A DNA stretch of 64,000 nucleotides from Tritrichomonas musculus (taxonomy: Eukaryota > Parabasalia > Tritrichomonadida > Tritrichomonadidae). Shown here piece by piece: positions 1-11,900 of the stretch (position 1 is its first letter; the number at the start of each line of letters is the position of its first letter). Location: NCBI GenBank assembly GCA_039105265.1, contig JAPFFF010000009.1:1054001-1118000 (forward strand), written 5' to 3'. A program made the position numbers and the translations under genes. The notes under the pieces were generated by a model. The model saw nothing but the letters and a program-made list of their open reading frames with translations. It was not told the origin of the DNA and did no database searches.

Positions 1-1000
1 AGAGTCACTTCACAACACCGAATTTGATTGTGAAAAGTCAGAAGATTTCGAAGAAGTATCAACTGGCTTTAAAATACATTTTCCACTTGTGGAGTCAGGC
101 ATATTAAAGTCAGAACATTCTGGGCATCTTTATTAATTGCCTGCGAAATTCGCACAATGTCAATTAGAATATTAGAATAATATCTATTTGTATTTGCGAT
201 ATTAAGATCAGTGCATCTAGCGTTGGCCAGAATATTTGAAATAATTGGACACACAAATCTAGCATTTCTTTCTTATTACTGAGCACATATCATAATAGTC
301 TGTGCAAGCTCCATAAATTTTACTATTTCTTATGTAATAATGAGTTATTTGTACAGCTTAAAGATTCTGCGGTACTTCTACGATGTGTGCAATTCTTGAA
401 GCATTTGAAAACAGCTGTAACATTAATTGCACCATGTCATGATATGTGCGTATTTTTTCAATAACTTCCATATATGACGATCCTTGTCCAATACCACAGC
501 AATCTGGATAAGAAGGCATTCACATCCTGGTATGCAAATATACTAATTCTAGCTGTTGGTGCTGTTCATTGAGAGATGAAATTGCTACTTTTTTTTTATA
601 GAGATCAATAAATCTGTAAAAAAAAGTCAATATCGCAAGAAGCAACCATAATTCTGTTCTTTTTCATTTTATCAATTCCACTGGCGTGAACATCACTTGT
701 TCTATCACAGCTTCCTATACATAATACTGATGTTGACCATTCTGTAACACTGCTGTTTGCCCACCGCCAGCCTGGTTTCCACAATCTGCAGATTTTCCAT
801 ACATCCAGCATAAAATGTTGTACAGATTTCCTGTAGCACCTAAGGTTCATTGTGCAGGTGCACAATTACCTCCAAATGAACAAATCTTGACACTAAGAAT
901 TCCTGATCTTTATGCCCCATCTACATCAAAGCTGCACTCTCTTGCTGTTAGTGTGAAGTATTTGCATATTCCTTCTTCAAATTTATTGTGTTTGTAATCA
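1..1000 (-). pseudogene. Decayed coding remnant, family not recognised
   Basis: Reading the minus strand, protein-like sequence can be followed from about 865 to the window edge, but it hops between frames and is broken by several in-frame stops (for example near 510, 360 and 260). Longest open pieces are about 60 to 86 codons. Base composition is richer in GC than the neighbouring spacer, which also suggests former coding sequence. One open piece close to the left edge has a Cys-Pro-x-Cys motif. I do not recognise the family, and it could be an eroded mobile element rather than a host gene. A short plus-strand ORF at 815-997 overlaps it and is probably a shadow. Confidence 0.3.
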
Positions 1001-1579
1001 TCTAAAAATAATAAAAAGAGGATTCAACTAGATCTGATTTCAATATAAATAAACCGTTCATGATTCATTTAATTGAAATTTTCATTTCACCAACTTCGCA
1101 ATTTAAAGAAAGTCAGACGAGAGAGGTTTTTAATGATATATCATTTGATCTATTGATGCGCTGCAAGGCACTAAAAAAAAATGATGGCATTTGTTTGATA
1201 AAAAGTAAAGAATAAGGTTGTTTCTAATGTTCTTAATATGAAAAGCAATTCAATAATTGAATAAAAAAGAATGTTGAAAACATAAATTTGAATTCATGCT
1301 GATAGACAATTGAAAAGCGACAATTTTGCATTCATTTGAATTTTATTGAAAATTGTTCAAAAAAAAAAAAAAAAAAAAAGTAATTTTTGTGCCGTGTGTG
1401 CATAATATTTCGATTATATGAGAATCTTGTCTCATTTTAAATAAATTAATAAATAATAAAATAAATAATTCTTTTTTTTTTAAATTTGTCTTTCTTATAG
1501 AGAAAGTTCTTTATTTTAGTCTAACTTTCATCAATCATAAGTTAACTTATGATTAATTCATAAAGAATTAACTATTGAC
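1001..1579. other. AT-rich spacer
   Basis: No gene is visible. The stretch holds a run of about 20 A near 1360 and a short palindromic AT-rich segment near 1530-1555 just downstream of the next gene's stop codon. I see no RNA gene or repeat with a partner elsewhere in the window. Confidence 0.5.
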
Positions 1580-4500
1580 TTATTTTGTAGAAATATATTT
1601 GCAGAGCTTCTTCATTACGTAGTTTGCTCTGAATGGATCGATTAAAGAACTTTCCTCGTAATAATCTGAATTATTCAGTAGTGTTAGGTTAATGTGGACG
1701 AGCATGAAGAATTGATGAATAGATTTAGAGTTGACAGCCTCACTTATCCAGGACTCAAGCTTCGATTTAGAGCTTCCAAAGAATGCCTTTGATGCGCTGA
1801 TTGAGTTCGTGAACTTTCCATAATATGATGCAGAATATCTCTGATCTTGAGATAATTTCTCGAGAACGTCCCATGCGGTCATATTCAAGAATTTCTTGCT
1901 CTTTTTCAGGCCCACTTCGAACTGTTTAGAAATGATCTTCACTGGGTCGCTTCCCTGATCAAATAATCCGTCAATTTCTAAATAAGCAAAAAGTGGTGTA
2001 TAAGCGTAACGGTTTACATCGTCTGCTGATGCTGATTTAAATATTGTCGATGAGGAATCAATATTGAACGTCATTGTATTCAACATCGGTTCGAGCATCA
2101 AAACAAAAGTATCAAGGAATTCAAAATTAGAAAGCGTAGCCGATTCTAAGTAGTATTTTGAAGCCCATTCGCCTGCTCTTTTAACTTCTCGTAAGAAGGC
2201 GCCAAGTAAGTTTTTACCAATGAGCATTGTTGCTGCAACTGAGGCTTGTTCGCAAGTTGTCTGTAAACTGCCGATTTCATTCACTATTTGATCGATTTCA
2301 GGGAGAATAAAGGACATTTGTTTTAGAGGTTCAACGATCGATACTGTCGAAGATTGATCAGTGAATTCCTTCAAGCCATTTACTATTGTACAAGCAACAA
2401 GGAAGCAAAGCCGAACGACATAAAAGTTGTTCAAATCAAGTGAACTTGATCCACTTTGTCGTAATCCTTGATCAAGTTGAGTGAATTCGTCAATAAATCT
2501 ATTCCTTGGACGAACGGAGTTTGTCAATTGAGTAATGTCGTAATCTGGATATTCAGAGAATTTAAAGAATGAATCAAGATCAATCTTATCTTCGCTGCTC
2601 ATTGTACTTAACGTTTCTTCAACAGTTTCTGCGTCATCTTGATCGACGAATGGGAAATCGACAACATCTAGGCTTTCATCAGCATCAATTGTATTCAGTA
2701 ACGTCTTAATCTGCATAGTGCGAGAATTAGGATTCATTAAGGCCGACATCGAGACAAGAGTCGTAGATACAAAGTCATTGTAGTTTGGAGCTTTGAATGT
2801 CTCGCATTTTGTGTCGTTTTTGATGACATATTGATATTTCTTATCAAGATCTTCAAATGATTGCTCAAGTCGCTTTTCCATGTCAGGCGGAATGATATAT
2901 TCGTCGTTAATGTCCACTTCAGGTGGCTTGTCAGAGCGGATTGAGTCAAGGGCTTGACTTTTAATATTGCTATTACGTCGCTTGATGGAGAAGCTACGTG
3001 ATCGGCCACCTTCGATACTGTTAGTTGCACTTGATATGCTTGAGGAGGTGTTTATGGAACTTGTTAATTTATCTTCTTGATCTTCGTCTTCTTGAGTTTT
3101 CTGAGTATTTTGATCGTCTTTTTTAACTTCTGTAAATTGAATGTCAGGGAAGCTTGTTTCGTTCTTCGTAACTGGTTCATTTTCGATATCAAGACTTTCG
3201 AATTCGAATGAGAAGTCGAAGTCTTCTTCTTTCTCTGGTTCTTCTTTCTCTGGAGGATTGTTATTCGTATTATTTGTATTTGTTGTTGTTGCTGGTTCGT
3301 TTTCATTGTTGTTGGCAGGAGTGGTTGTTGTTTCTGTAGTATTTGAAGGAGTTGGTGTTGTTGGTGTGGCTGGTGTTGTTGGAGTAGTAGGTGTAGCTGG
3401 AGATGGACTATCGATGAATGAAAATTCACTTTTCTTGTGTTCAGTTAGCTTTGGTGGCGCTGTTGCAAAAGAAGGTATTCCTGGAGATGCCGATGTTGAT
3501 TGTCGGATAGATTGTGTTGGCGTTGTTGGTTGTTGTTGCAGAGTAGAATTTGTTTGTGTTTTCATTAATTGGCCTTTTGAATCTTGATTTGATGGGAGAG
3601 TCGGCTTTTTAATGTTCATTTGTGAAACTGCGTTTGAACGCATTCCTGGTGATATTTGACCAGATGGTCTTTTCTCGAGAGTTCTTTTATTCTGTTCAGC
3701 TGGAGATACTGGAGTGGAGTTTATAGTAGCAGATGGTTGTTTTGTATCTGATGTGGTAGAATTCGGATTTTGAGCTAGATTTGGAGTTGGGGTTTGAATG
3801 CCTGAAGAAGTTTGAGATCGTTGAATGCTACTTGCATTTTTAGCTGAATTTTCAGTAATAGAAGCTGGGCTCTGGATTTGAGAGCTAATAGATTGAGTTG
3901 ATTGAGATGGTGTTTTTTTAATTGGAGCAGACTGCATATGTGAAAATGGAGCTCCAACTGCATTTGGTGAATTGTTTAAATAAGCATATATAAATAAAAT
4001 CCATCTAATCATTTCATCAATATCAGGAGTTTTGAAATATATTGGATGTTGATCAGTTTTGCTGAAAACAACAAAAGATTTAATAACAGTATCATTTGAT
4101 CCAAATTTATGAGGAACTTCATAGCATGGAAGAGCAAGTATATTATGAGATTCAATTAAAATTGTTTTTAATTCTCTCGCTTGCTCTTTATATAACGTTT
4201 GAAGCTGCCATTTCCCATTCATAAATTGAATATTAGGAATAATTTTTACAGGTTTTGAAAAATTCTCAGAAAATTGTTCAAATCCGTCGCATGTAATATT
4301 TTCAGATATTTTAACATTATCTAAGAAAAGAGACATTTCTTTTTTTGAAATTGTAATATATTCGTGTATTTCTCTGATTTGTTCATCTTTGCTTGCTAAA
4401 AATGTGATTGAAGGAATAGGTCTTGGAAATCTAATACTTATTGTGCAACTGTTGCCTTTTTTAGGGATAGGCTCCAGGGTGTAATTAGGAAGAAAAATCA

Positions 4501-4675
4501 TAAATGGGTAATTTTTTTTATTTTGTGGATTTAAGAAAAAAAAAGGTCCAATTGTAGTAATATTATATGTATGCCTTTTATGTTGTTCGATTTGACATTC
4601 GATTTTTTCCCAATTCTTTTGCCTGCATAAAAGGGGTGAAAAATTTGGTGGTACGCCCACAGTTATTTTACTCAT
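1580..4675 (-). CDS. PH-like and RUN-like domain protein, probable small-GTPase effector
   Basis: The protein is 1031 residues. The N-terminal 240 residues are a mixed beta/alpha region that looks like one or two PH-type folds (about 25-115 and 150-235). Residues 240-560 are a low-complexity linker rich in Ser, Thr, Pro, Gln and Asn, then acidic, with runs of Thr-Pro. Residues about 735-870 are helical and match the RUN pattern: a conserved Asn-Gly-Leu-Lys, then a segment ending in Leu-Arg-Glu-Val followed by Tyr-Tyr and Glu-Ser-Ala. RUN proteins bind Rab/Rap GTPases and act in vesicle traffic, so a role at membranes is inferred. The start ATG is preceded by TCATA, an Initiator-like element. 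It is divergent from the syntaxin gene with a 130-base gap. The domain calls are by eye. Confidence 0.5.
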   Translation of the reverse strand: MSKITVGVPPNFSPLLCRQKNWEKIECQIEQHKRHTYNITTIGPFFFLNPQNKKNYPFMIFLPNYTLEPIPKKGNSCTISIRFPRPIPSITFLASKDEQIREIHEYITISKKEMSLFLDNVKISENITCDGFEQFSENFSKPVKIIPNIQFMNGKWQLQTLYKEQARELKTILIESHNILALPCYEVPHKFGSNDTVIKSFVVFSKTDQHPIYFKTPDIDEMIRWILFIYAYLNNSPNAVGAPFSHMQSAPIKKTPSQSTQSISSQIQSPASITENSAKNASSIQRSQTSSGIQTPTPNLAQNPNSTTSDTKQPSATINSTPVSPAEQNKRTLEKRPSGQISPGMRSNAVSQMNIKKPTLPSNQDSKGQLMKTQTNSTLQQQPTTPTQSIRQSTSASPGIPSFATAPPKLTEHKKSEFSFIDSPSPATPTTPTTPATPTTPTPSNTTETTTTPANNNENEPATTTNTNNTNNNPPEKEEPEKEEDFDFSFEFESLDIENEPVTKNETSFPDIQFTEVKKDDQNTQKTQEDEDQEDKLTSSINTSSSISSATNSIEGGRSRSFSIKRRNSNIKSQALDSIRSDKPPEVDINDEYIIPPDMEKRLEQSFEDLDKKYQYVIKNDTKCETFKAPNYNDFVSTTLVSMSALMNPNSRTMQIKTLLNTIDADESLDVVDFPFVDQDDAETVEETLSTMSSEDKIDLDSFFKFSEYPDYDITQLTNSVRPRNRFIDEFTQLDQGLRQSGSSSLDLNNFYVVRLCFLVACTIVNGLKEFTDQSSTVSIVEPLKQMSFILPEIDQIVNEIGSLQTTCEQASVAATMLIGKNLLGAFLREVKRAGEWASKYYLESATLSNFEFLDTFVLMLEPMLNTMTFNIDSSSTIFKSASADDVNRYAYTPLFAYLEIDGLFDQGSDPVKIISKQFEVGLKKSKKFLNMTAWDVLEKLSQDQRYSASYYGKFTNSISASKAFFGSSKSKLESWISEAVNSKSIHQFFMLVHINLTLLNNSDYYEESSLIDPFRANYVMKKLCKYISTK

Positions 4676-4677
4676 TG

Positions 4678-4682
4678 TATGA
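4678..4682 (-). promoter_or_regulatory. Initiator-like TCATA element
   Basis: On the minus strand TCATA ends two bases before the ATG of the PH/RUN-like gene. TCA followed by a pyrimidine and A/T close to the start codon is the trichomonad Initiator pattern. Such a short motif is common in AT-rich DNA, so position is the main support. Confidence 0.35.
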
Positions 4683-4805
4683 CGAAATTTAGCAAAAAAA
4701 TATTGAAAAAAGCATTTAACTTTTTTATAAAGCTCAATGAATGCATTATAAAAATTGTTAAAAAATTATAATTAAAAAGATATTTGGTTGTTTAAAAAGT
4801 ATAAA

Positions 4806-5681
4806 ATGGAAAGAACAGAAGAATTTTTTGAATATTTTTCTGAGTACAACTCAATTGGATCAGCATCAAAAGTTCTTGATAAAGCAGATCATAATTATTT
4901 TAATGAAGCAGCAAATAAAATTGCGACTTTGCTTTACTCTATTAATCAATCTATTGAAGAAACAAGAGAATCTTATATTGATCAATATCAGACCATTTTA
5001 GCCAGAAAGTCTGATATGACAAATGAAGAACGAAAAATTTTTATTGAGCAGACAGCAATGTCATTACATAATTCCGAAACATTTATTGAACAGCTTGCAG
5101 ATAACATCAAATCTGGAAAAATGCGACTCAAAGGTAGTGCAATCGATCATGCAATTGGCGTTTTGACATGCCTGAATCAATCGTTAAATAAAAGCAAAAG
5201 AAACTTTACAATTATGAAAGCGCAACGTGAACAGGTTCAGCTTAAACTAAGCACAATTAAAGCTAATCCACCTCCAATTAATTCAACATATATAAGTCCA
5301 AGTAAAACTAAATATAACCCAGATTTAGATTCTGATGATGATAATAGTTCAAATTTCAAAATCGATATTAATTATCAACAGCAGCTTGAGCAAGAACATG
5401 ATAACGTTCTTAATGAACTTCTCGAATTTCATGATCAGCTCACGCAAACTGAAAGAATTGCTGAAGAAATCGCAACATTAACCCAAACTTTCAATGAATT
5501 AATGGTTGAGCAAACAGAAAGAATAGTTGTAATTCGATCTGAAGTTGAAAAAGCGACAGAAGATTATGAATCTGGTACAAAAGAAATTAAGAAATCAATT
5601 AGCAAAACAAAATTCCAGCATTTGTGGATGTCAGTAGCAATTTTACTTTTATCTTTAATTTTAATTGTTAAGTATTCGTGA
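4806..5681 (+). CDS. Qa-SNARE, syntaxin-18/Ufe1-like
   Basis: The protein is 291 residues from the first true ATG; an upstream TTG in the same frame is unlikely to be used. It has the full layout of a Qa-SNARE: an N-terminal helical region (about 1-120) with the look of the syntaxin-18 N domain, an acidic linker with a DSDDDN stretch near 170-180, a SNARE coil (about 195-260) with the zero-layer Gln near residue 236 in the context VEQTERI, and a C-terminal membrane anchor (about 273-288) followed by a few residues. Syntaxin-18/Ufe1 sits on the ER and serves retrograde Golgi-to-ER fusion. The long N-terminal region and the short luminal tail favour this subfamily over syntaxin 5 or 16, but the assignment among Qa types is inferred. 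Confidence 0.7.
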   Translation: MERTEEFFEYFSEYNSIGSASKVLDKADHNYFNEAANKIATLLYSINQSIEETRESYIDQYQTILARKSDMTNEERKIFIEQTAMSLHNSETFIEQLADNIKSGKMRLKGSAIDHAIGVLTCLNQSLNKSKRNFTIMKAQREQVQLKLSTIKANPPPINSTYISPSKTKYNPDLDSDDDNSSNFKIDINYQQQLEQEHDNVLNELLEFHDQLTQTERIAEEIATLTQTFNELMVEQTERIVVIRSEVEKATEDYESGTKEIKKSISKTKFQHLWMSVAILLLSLILIVKYS

Positions 5682-5689
5682 AAATGCTT

Positions 5690-5956
5690 TTTTTTTTTTT
5701 TTTTTTTTATCAATTAATCATTATTTGTTGTATGATCTTCTATAAAAACAAAATAATATATATATATATATATATATTACAGCATCCTTTATTATATATA
5801 TGTATATGTATTACATATTATGGAAGTATAAATTGAATCACATATAAAAAAAAATTTTTTTGTAAAGTATTGAAAAATATAAAAAAGAAACTTTAGTGAT
5901 ATAAAACAAATACAAAATACAAAAAAAAAAATTAATAGCCTAATATAAAGTTAGCC
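5690..5956. repeat. Poly-T tract and TA microsatellite between convergent genes
   Basis: A run of about 19 T follows the SNARE stop codon, then a TA dinucleotide repeat (about 5757-5776). This is the 3' spacer between two convergent genes and holds no ORF. Confidence 0.6.
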
Positions 5957-8900
5957 TTATTTCTTTTCATGTTTGTGCTTATGTGAGTGCATATGTTGAG
6001 GAAGAGTATAATTAAACAATTTAATTTGTTGACCTCCAGAAACGCAGAAAATATTATTATAAAAGTCGATTGAAGTAACTTCCACCTTCTTGTTTTTATC
6101 ACCGAAGACTTTTTCATGTTGTAACAACTTTGATGTCAAGATATCCCAAATCTTCAATTTACCATTTGTTGAACCAGTAGCCAAGAAAGTTTGGTCATCA
6201 TCGATAAACATTGCAGAAACACCGCAAACTTTTTCTTTAATTTCTTTTTTAGTTAATTTCTTTTCTTTATCTTTTTTCTCTTTATGTTTTTTCTCTTTTT
6301 TATCTTTATCTTTATCTTTCTCTTTTTTATCTTTATCTTTATCTTTTTCTTTCTCTTTTTTATCTTTATCTTTATCTTTTTCTTTCTCTTTTTTATCTTT
6401 CTCTTTTTTATCTTTCTTCTTTGATTTGTGTGAATGTAATGAATATATTCTGAATCTGTTGATTATTTGGAACGTTTTAATGTCAATTGTAAAAACTGTT
6501 CCTTTTGTAGTTCCAACGAACAGCAACGAGTAGAGAGAAGAATAGGCCATTGAAGTGACAATTCCTTCATTTTCATTCAAGCTTAAAGAAGCAATCATTG
6601 TGTTTTGCATGAAAACATCCCAAAAGGCGATGTTCGCATAGCATTGAGAAGAAGGGGTTTGAAGTGTAACAACAACTCCAGTTCCTTTAATAAAGCCAAC
6701 GCCGAGAACTTGACTTGAATAAGTCTGAATGACGGTGAAAGGAGTTTTCTTTATAGATTGTAATTCATCATCAATGCCACCACTTTTACTTCCGCTATTA
6801 GAATTATTTTCTTTAACGAAGAAAGAATAAAGATCAACTTGACTTTCTCTAGAAGCAGCGAACATTGTTCCATCTGATGAGAAGGCAACACCAGTACAAG
6901 CAGATTGTTTATTAGATTGGAAGTTATAAGTTTCGCTAGATAATTTGTTATTTTTATTATCAAAAGACATAATCGAAACACCTCCATCTTTAGCAAGAAG
7001 AACCATGTTTTTATTCGGATGTCTTTTAATAAGTGACTGGAAACGAGTGGAATACAAAGAAGCAACTTGATTATTATTCTCAGTTGAAGGAGAAGTTGGA
7101 ATTGTTGAAACAGTTGTATTTGGTGTTGATGGTCGTGTAATTTCTGAATATTGATCACAAAATGAATTTGTATCTGAATCTTCATTATCAGTAGATTCGT
7201 CGAAACTTTTATCACTACCTTCTGAACTATCTACAATTTCATGATTATTATTTTCTTCTTCCTCTTCTTCTTCTTCATCGTCGTCTTTTTCATTTCTTTT
7301 TGTTGTCTTTTTAGGAGGAATGTCAATTTTTCCACTTTCATCGACAAGAAGAGAATTGGAACTTTCAGTTGGCTTAGCTTTTGATTTAGAATATGAAACG
7401 CTTGATTCATCTGTATCAATTGTTGTCATAGAATAGCTTTTAATTCCATTTCGAGTCAAAACTAATAAAGTACTGCCATCATAAGTGAAACAAACATCAA
7501 TTACATCTGAATGTATATTCTCAGTAAATTTCATGTGCTTAAGAATGAAGCCAGATCTCATGTTCTTTTTCTTTTCTCTATCTTTAATTGAGTAAGAGTA
7601 TCGAGAAATGATTGATTTGCAATACAACTTAACTAATTTCTTCCTTCCATATGCATTCAATTGTTGTTTAATAAGTTCATTAAGTTGTTGATCATTTTCA
7701 TCATCAGAACGAATTCCATGAAGCAAGTTGAAATTGGAAAAATGTTTCATGTTCAATGTAGCATAGGTGAAATATTGGGCTTGTGAGTCACGAAGTTTCT
7801 TAATTGACATGATGATCATTTGAATATATTTCGAATATTTTTTCAATTTCAATCTCTTCATTTCGTCGTTCCATAATGGTGCTAAACGACGATAGAACGA
7901 ATCAATAAACATAAAGTCAACTTGAGCAGCAACAAAAGTTTCAAAAATGCTTGGATTACAGTTACTTGGGCAAATAATGAATCTCTTTAAAATACTCGAT
8001 TTCATAAAGGAGAAATAATTCGTATCTCGGCCGATTTCTTTTTTAGAAATATTTTTTTCATCAAAAGCAACAAATTCAACTAAAAGGGACTCCTGAAAAG
8101 GAGTCAAATCAGGGAATTTGAAACTCAAAATCTTTGTCATTAAATCAACATTATGATAAAAGACAGCAACGATATAAAGAGCAGACATAATTGATATATA
8201 AACAAAAAAATAAAGTTCATCTTGCTTTGGATTAGTGAAAGGTTTAACTTGATTAATAAATCTGATGACGCATTTTAATGTCATTGCAATTTGTGAAACT
8301 TGTTGTGACGTTAATGAACTTCCCATCATTTGATCTGGCAACTTTGACAATGATGAACAAATTTCCATGACATATTGACGTTTATCATCATCATCGGCAA
8401 TTAACAAAAGTCTCCTAAAAACAAATCCTCTTCTCTTACATGAACGAATTAAATAATTAAGAAGTTGATTGTTCTTTAAATTAAGTTGTTTCTCAGTTGA
8501 TTGAACTTCTGGAATAATTTGATCAACTAACAAATCAAGAACTTCAAAATCATACTGTGATTCAATGAATGATTCAAGTCGATTTCGTGCAATATTAAAT
8601 CCAATAACCATTATGAACCAATCTAAGAATTTGATACCAGTTCCATTCAGATTATTTTCAATAAGTTTACTCAATTTTTGTGGGAAATTAAGACTATATT
8701 CACGTGAATATAAACCAGTGTAGAATCGTGATTTTGTTTGGTTCATTAATCCGCTCTGATGAAGGTATGCTGTAATTGATGGCGAGTTACGTAAAAGTGG
8801 TGTGTTTCGGAACCTATCAGATTGATTATTTCTAATTTTACTTGTAGAACTTTCATCGTCATCAGCTGATGATGATTCAGATGAATAATCAATGCTTAAA

Positions 8901-11900
8901 TCATCAAAGCCAGTTCCGCAGTAACCAAATGAAAACTCATTTACTGAATCGATATCGTTATCTTGATCATCATTATCATCGGAAGTAAGGTCATCATCTT
9001 CAACTTGTTTGGCCATTAAATCGTCCATTGAAATCTTATTTTTAGATTCGGCTTTTAAGTTTCCAATTGATGATGAAATCTTCATTGGCAAACCTTTATT
9101 ATTTGTAGAGTCTTCTTTCTTTTTATGATTCGTTGTCAGATCAAAATATTTCATAAATAAAGCGCTCAGCAAGTAATGACCAGAAAGAAGGAAGCATAAA
9201 GATAAATAAGATTTCTGTTCAATAGTTGTTCTCAAAAGTTCGCATGTCACGAATCTCATATCTCCGAAAAATTGAGAGGAATCTGTTACATTTCCTGCTA
9301 ATTCGCTTTGATAACGATCATCAACATTGTAGCTCAATTCTGGATCGAGTTTTCGATTGAAATAATCAACAGCTGCAAAATCTAATTTCTTTGTTGCATA
9401 AGGAATTGCTTTTTCTGTCAAAAAAGTTGCGAATGAATTAACAGGATTTGTTGCATCTTCCTTCTTTACATCAGGATTAATGACATTTTCATTCTTAAGA
9501 TCATAGCAACGTGCAAAGAAATAGGCAAGTGAAGCATCTTGAATATTTTCCATCACAATATGAATTGCAATTGACAACTTATCAGCCAAGAAGAAAAGTG
9601 CAGCTGCAATGTGATAATCATGCTTCTTTAGTGCTGAATAAGCATTCTTTTCTGCTGAGTTTTGGTTCTTTTTCTGCGTGAAATCACGAGAGAAAAATTG
9701 ACCTCTTGGATTGTCTCCGCTTTTTGTAAAGAGACTCTTTAAAATAATGAACTTTTGAAGAATAACTAGAACAAGTATCGAAAGATGTTGATTATCATGG
9801 AATGATGCAATGGCAAATTTAACTAACCTGTCAGAAAGTGACTGTATATCTTTTATCCAGTAAAAAACGCCTGAATTTTCAATGGATTCCCAAATTGAAA
9901 AGTCAATCATGTCAAGAATATTCAACTGCTCTTGAGACATGTAAGCTAATTGGACTAAATCAAATGGAATCATATGCTCTGATGTTAATGTAATGGCACG
10001 AGCAACTGGTAATGCTATTTTGTCAACTGAATCTGTAGTGATCGCCATCATCGCTGGAAGTTTCTTAATAAATTCTAATAAAATCTTGTTGTCTTCTTCA
10101 TTAAATTCGGGTAGTGGCTGATCTGTCAGTTTTTCTGTTAACTCGCTTAATAATTTGTTAATATCACCTTTAAATGGGGCATTTTCACTCTTTTCACGGC
10201 TTTGATGAAGGATTAGGTTGGAGTAAATAAAATGAGATTCTTTGTTGTTATAATTTTCATTCAAAAAATTAAGTAAATTTAAGGTAAGATTTTGTCGGCC
10301 TGATATCGCTATCGGAATTAATATAGAGGGATGAATATCTGGAATCATTCGGCTGTATTTCGAAAGAGTTTGATGAATAGTTGGTAATTTCTTGTTAATG
10401 TCCGATTTGAGGAAAAATGTATGCATATATTTGGTAAGTGAATATAATTGCCTTCCCATCGAATAAACAAGAATTCCATCAAGAGTCCACTCTAAATCTG
10501 AATGTGCACATGATTTTGGTGTTTGAACTGAGGCAAATGGTTTCCAATTCAAATTGGAATTCAAATATGAATAAGATTCACGAACAGGATAATATAGATG
10601 TATTCCATCCTTACTCATTACACTGAAAATTCCGCTTGGAATGCATCTCATCTTCAAAGGAACATAGCCTTCAATATTAATTGTATGAAGGATCTTGAAT
10701 TGGTGATAAGAAGATGATATTCTAATGCATACATAAATGACTGTTTCGCAAGCAATAAATAAATATGCAGGATGAGCAACGCAAAGGCTAATAATTTCAT
10801 GATCTTTTATTTCAATACACTTTTCAACTTCAATTGATTTGTTGGCATTTTGTGGTGTTATTGTGGATTCTGCTAAGATGGTGCAAAAAACTGCATGTTT
10901 TGTCGCAAAGAAGCAAATTGACGCTCCTGTAAGAGGTAAAATACGAGAAATATAAACTGAAGCGCAATCGACGAAATTATGCTCTTTGCTTTTATTAGAT
11001 GATTTTCTCTTAATTCGTTTAAGGCATTGTAGTTGGCTATTTTGGAGTCTCATTACATTAATTATTTTTTCTGAAGCAGCATATAAAATATAACTTTGAT
11101 CCATAAGTTGAAGGGCAATATTTACTGAAATTAAGTGGTGAGCCTTCAAGTTCTTAGTGGGATCAACTTTCCTCTTCTTAACCTCTTTTTCATATTGCTC
11201 TTTAGCTTCTTCTGGAGGTAGAAAATCGACATCATTGATGATATAAGTTGTATCTTGTGGTTGGATATAGTCTAAGTAAACTGGTTCAACTTCAACAATT
11301 GGATCATCAGTAATTACTGGCACGTTAATGATCATAAATTTTTCGCCATTTGATGCAAGAAGTTTGTCTTTTTTAGGGAACCATGCGATTTCTTTTAATT
11401 TTATGTTAAGCTGGCAGTAAAATGTAATTAAATGACATGGGTCATAAACATCAGTATCGTTATATCTCCACAAAAGAACATTCTCATTATGATCTAAAGA
11501 AGCCATGAAGCTTGTAGTTGGATGAACACGAATACTTCTGATTGTCGATTGATGACCATGAATGCTCATGAGATATTCTCTTCGCATTCTCGTTCGAGTA
11601 GACTGTAAAGTCCTTTTGAAAATAGAAACATCAAGTGATGTTATAACTTTTGTCTCATTATTTTGAATAACCATGAGCATTGAAGATGGTTTTCCAACGA
11701 AATTTGAGTCATTGATATGTGTGAATTCTGATTCAAGTCTGCAATAAGCGTAAAGTTGATTAACACTTGTACTGCCAAGAAGAACTGGGTGTGAATATCC
11801 AACAATTTTTGGAGTCGTTCTAACATTGGATGAAATTCCTAAAATTTCCCAAATAACAATTTCTTGTTCATTATTTACAGTTAAAATATAAAAATGATTT

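Noticed and set aside
3064..3587. Frame-shifted and antisense ORFs over the Thr/Pro-rich linker of the PH/RUN-like gene
   Set aside because: Low-complexity shadows of the long gene on the minus strand.
4788..4805. TTG extension of the SNARE gene
   Set aside because: The first ATG six codons later is the natural start; the extension adds no recognisable sequence.
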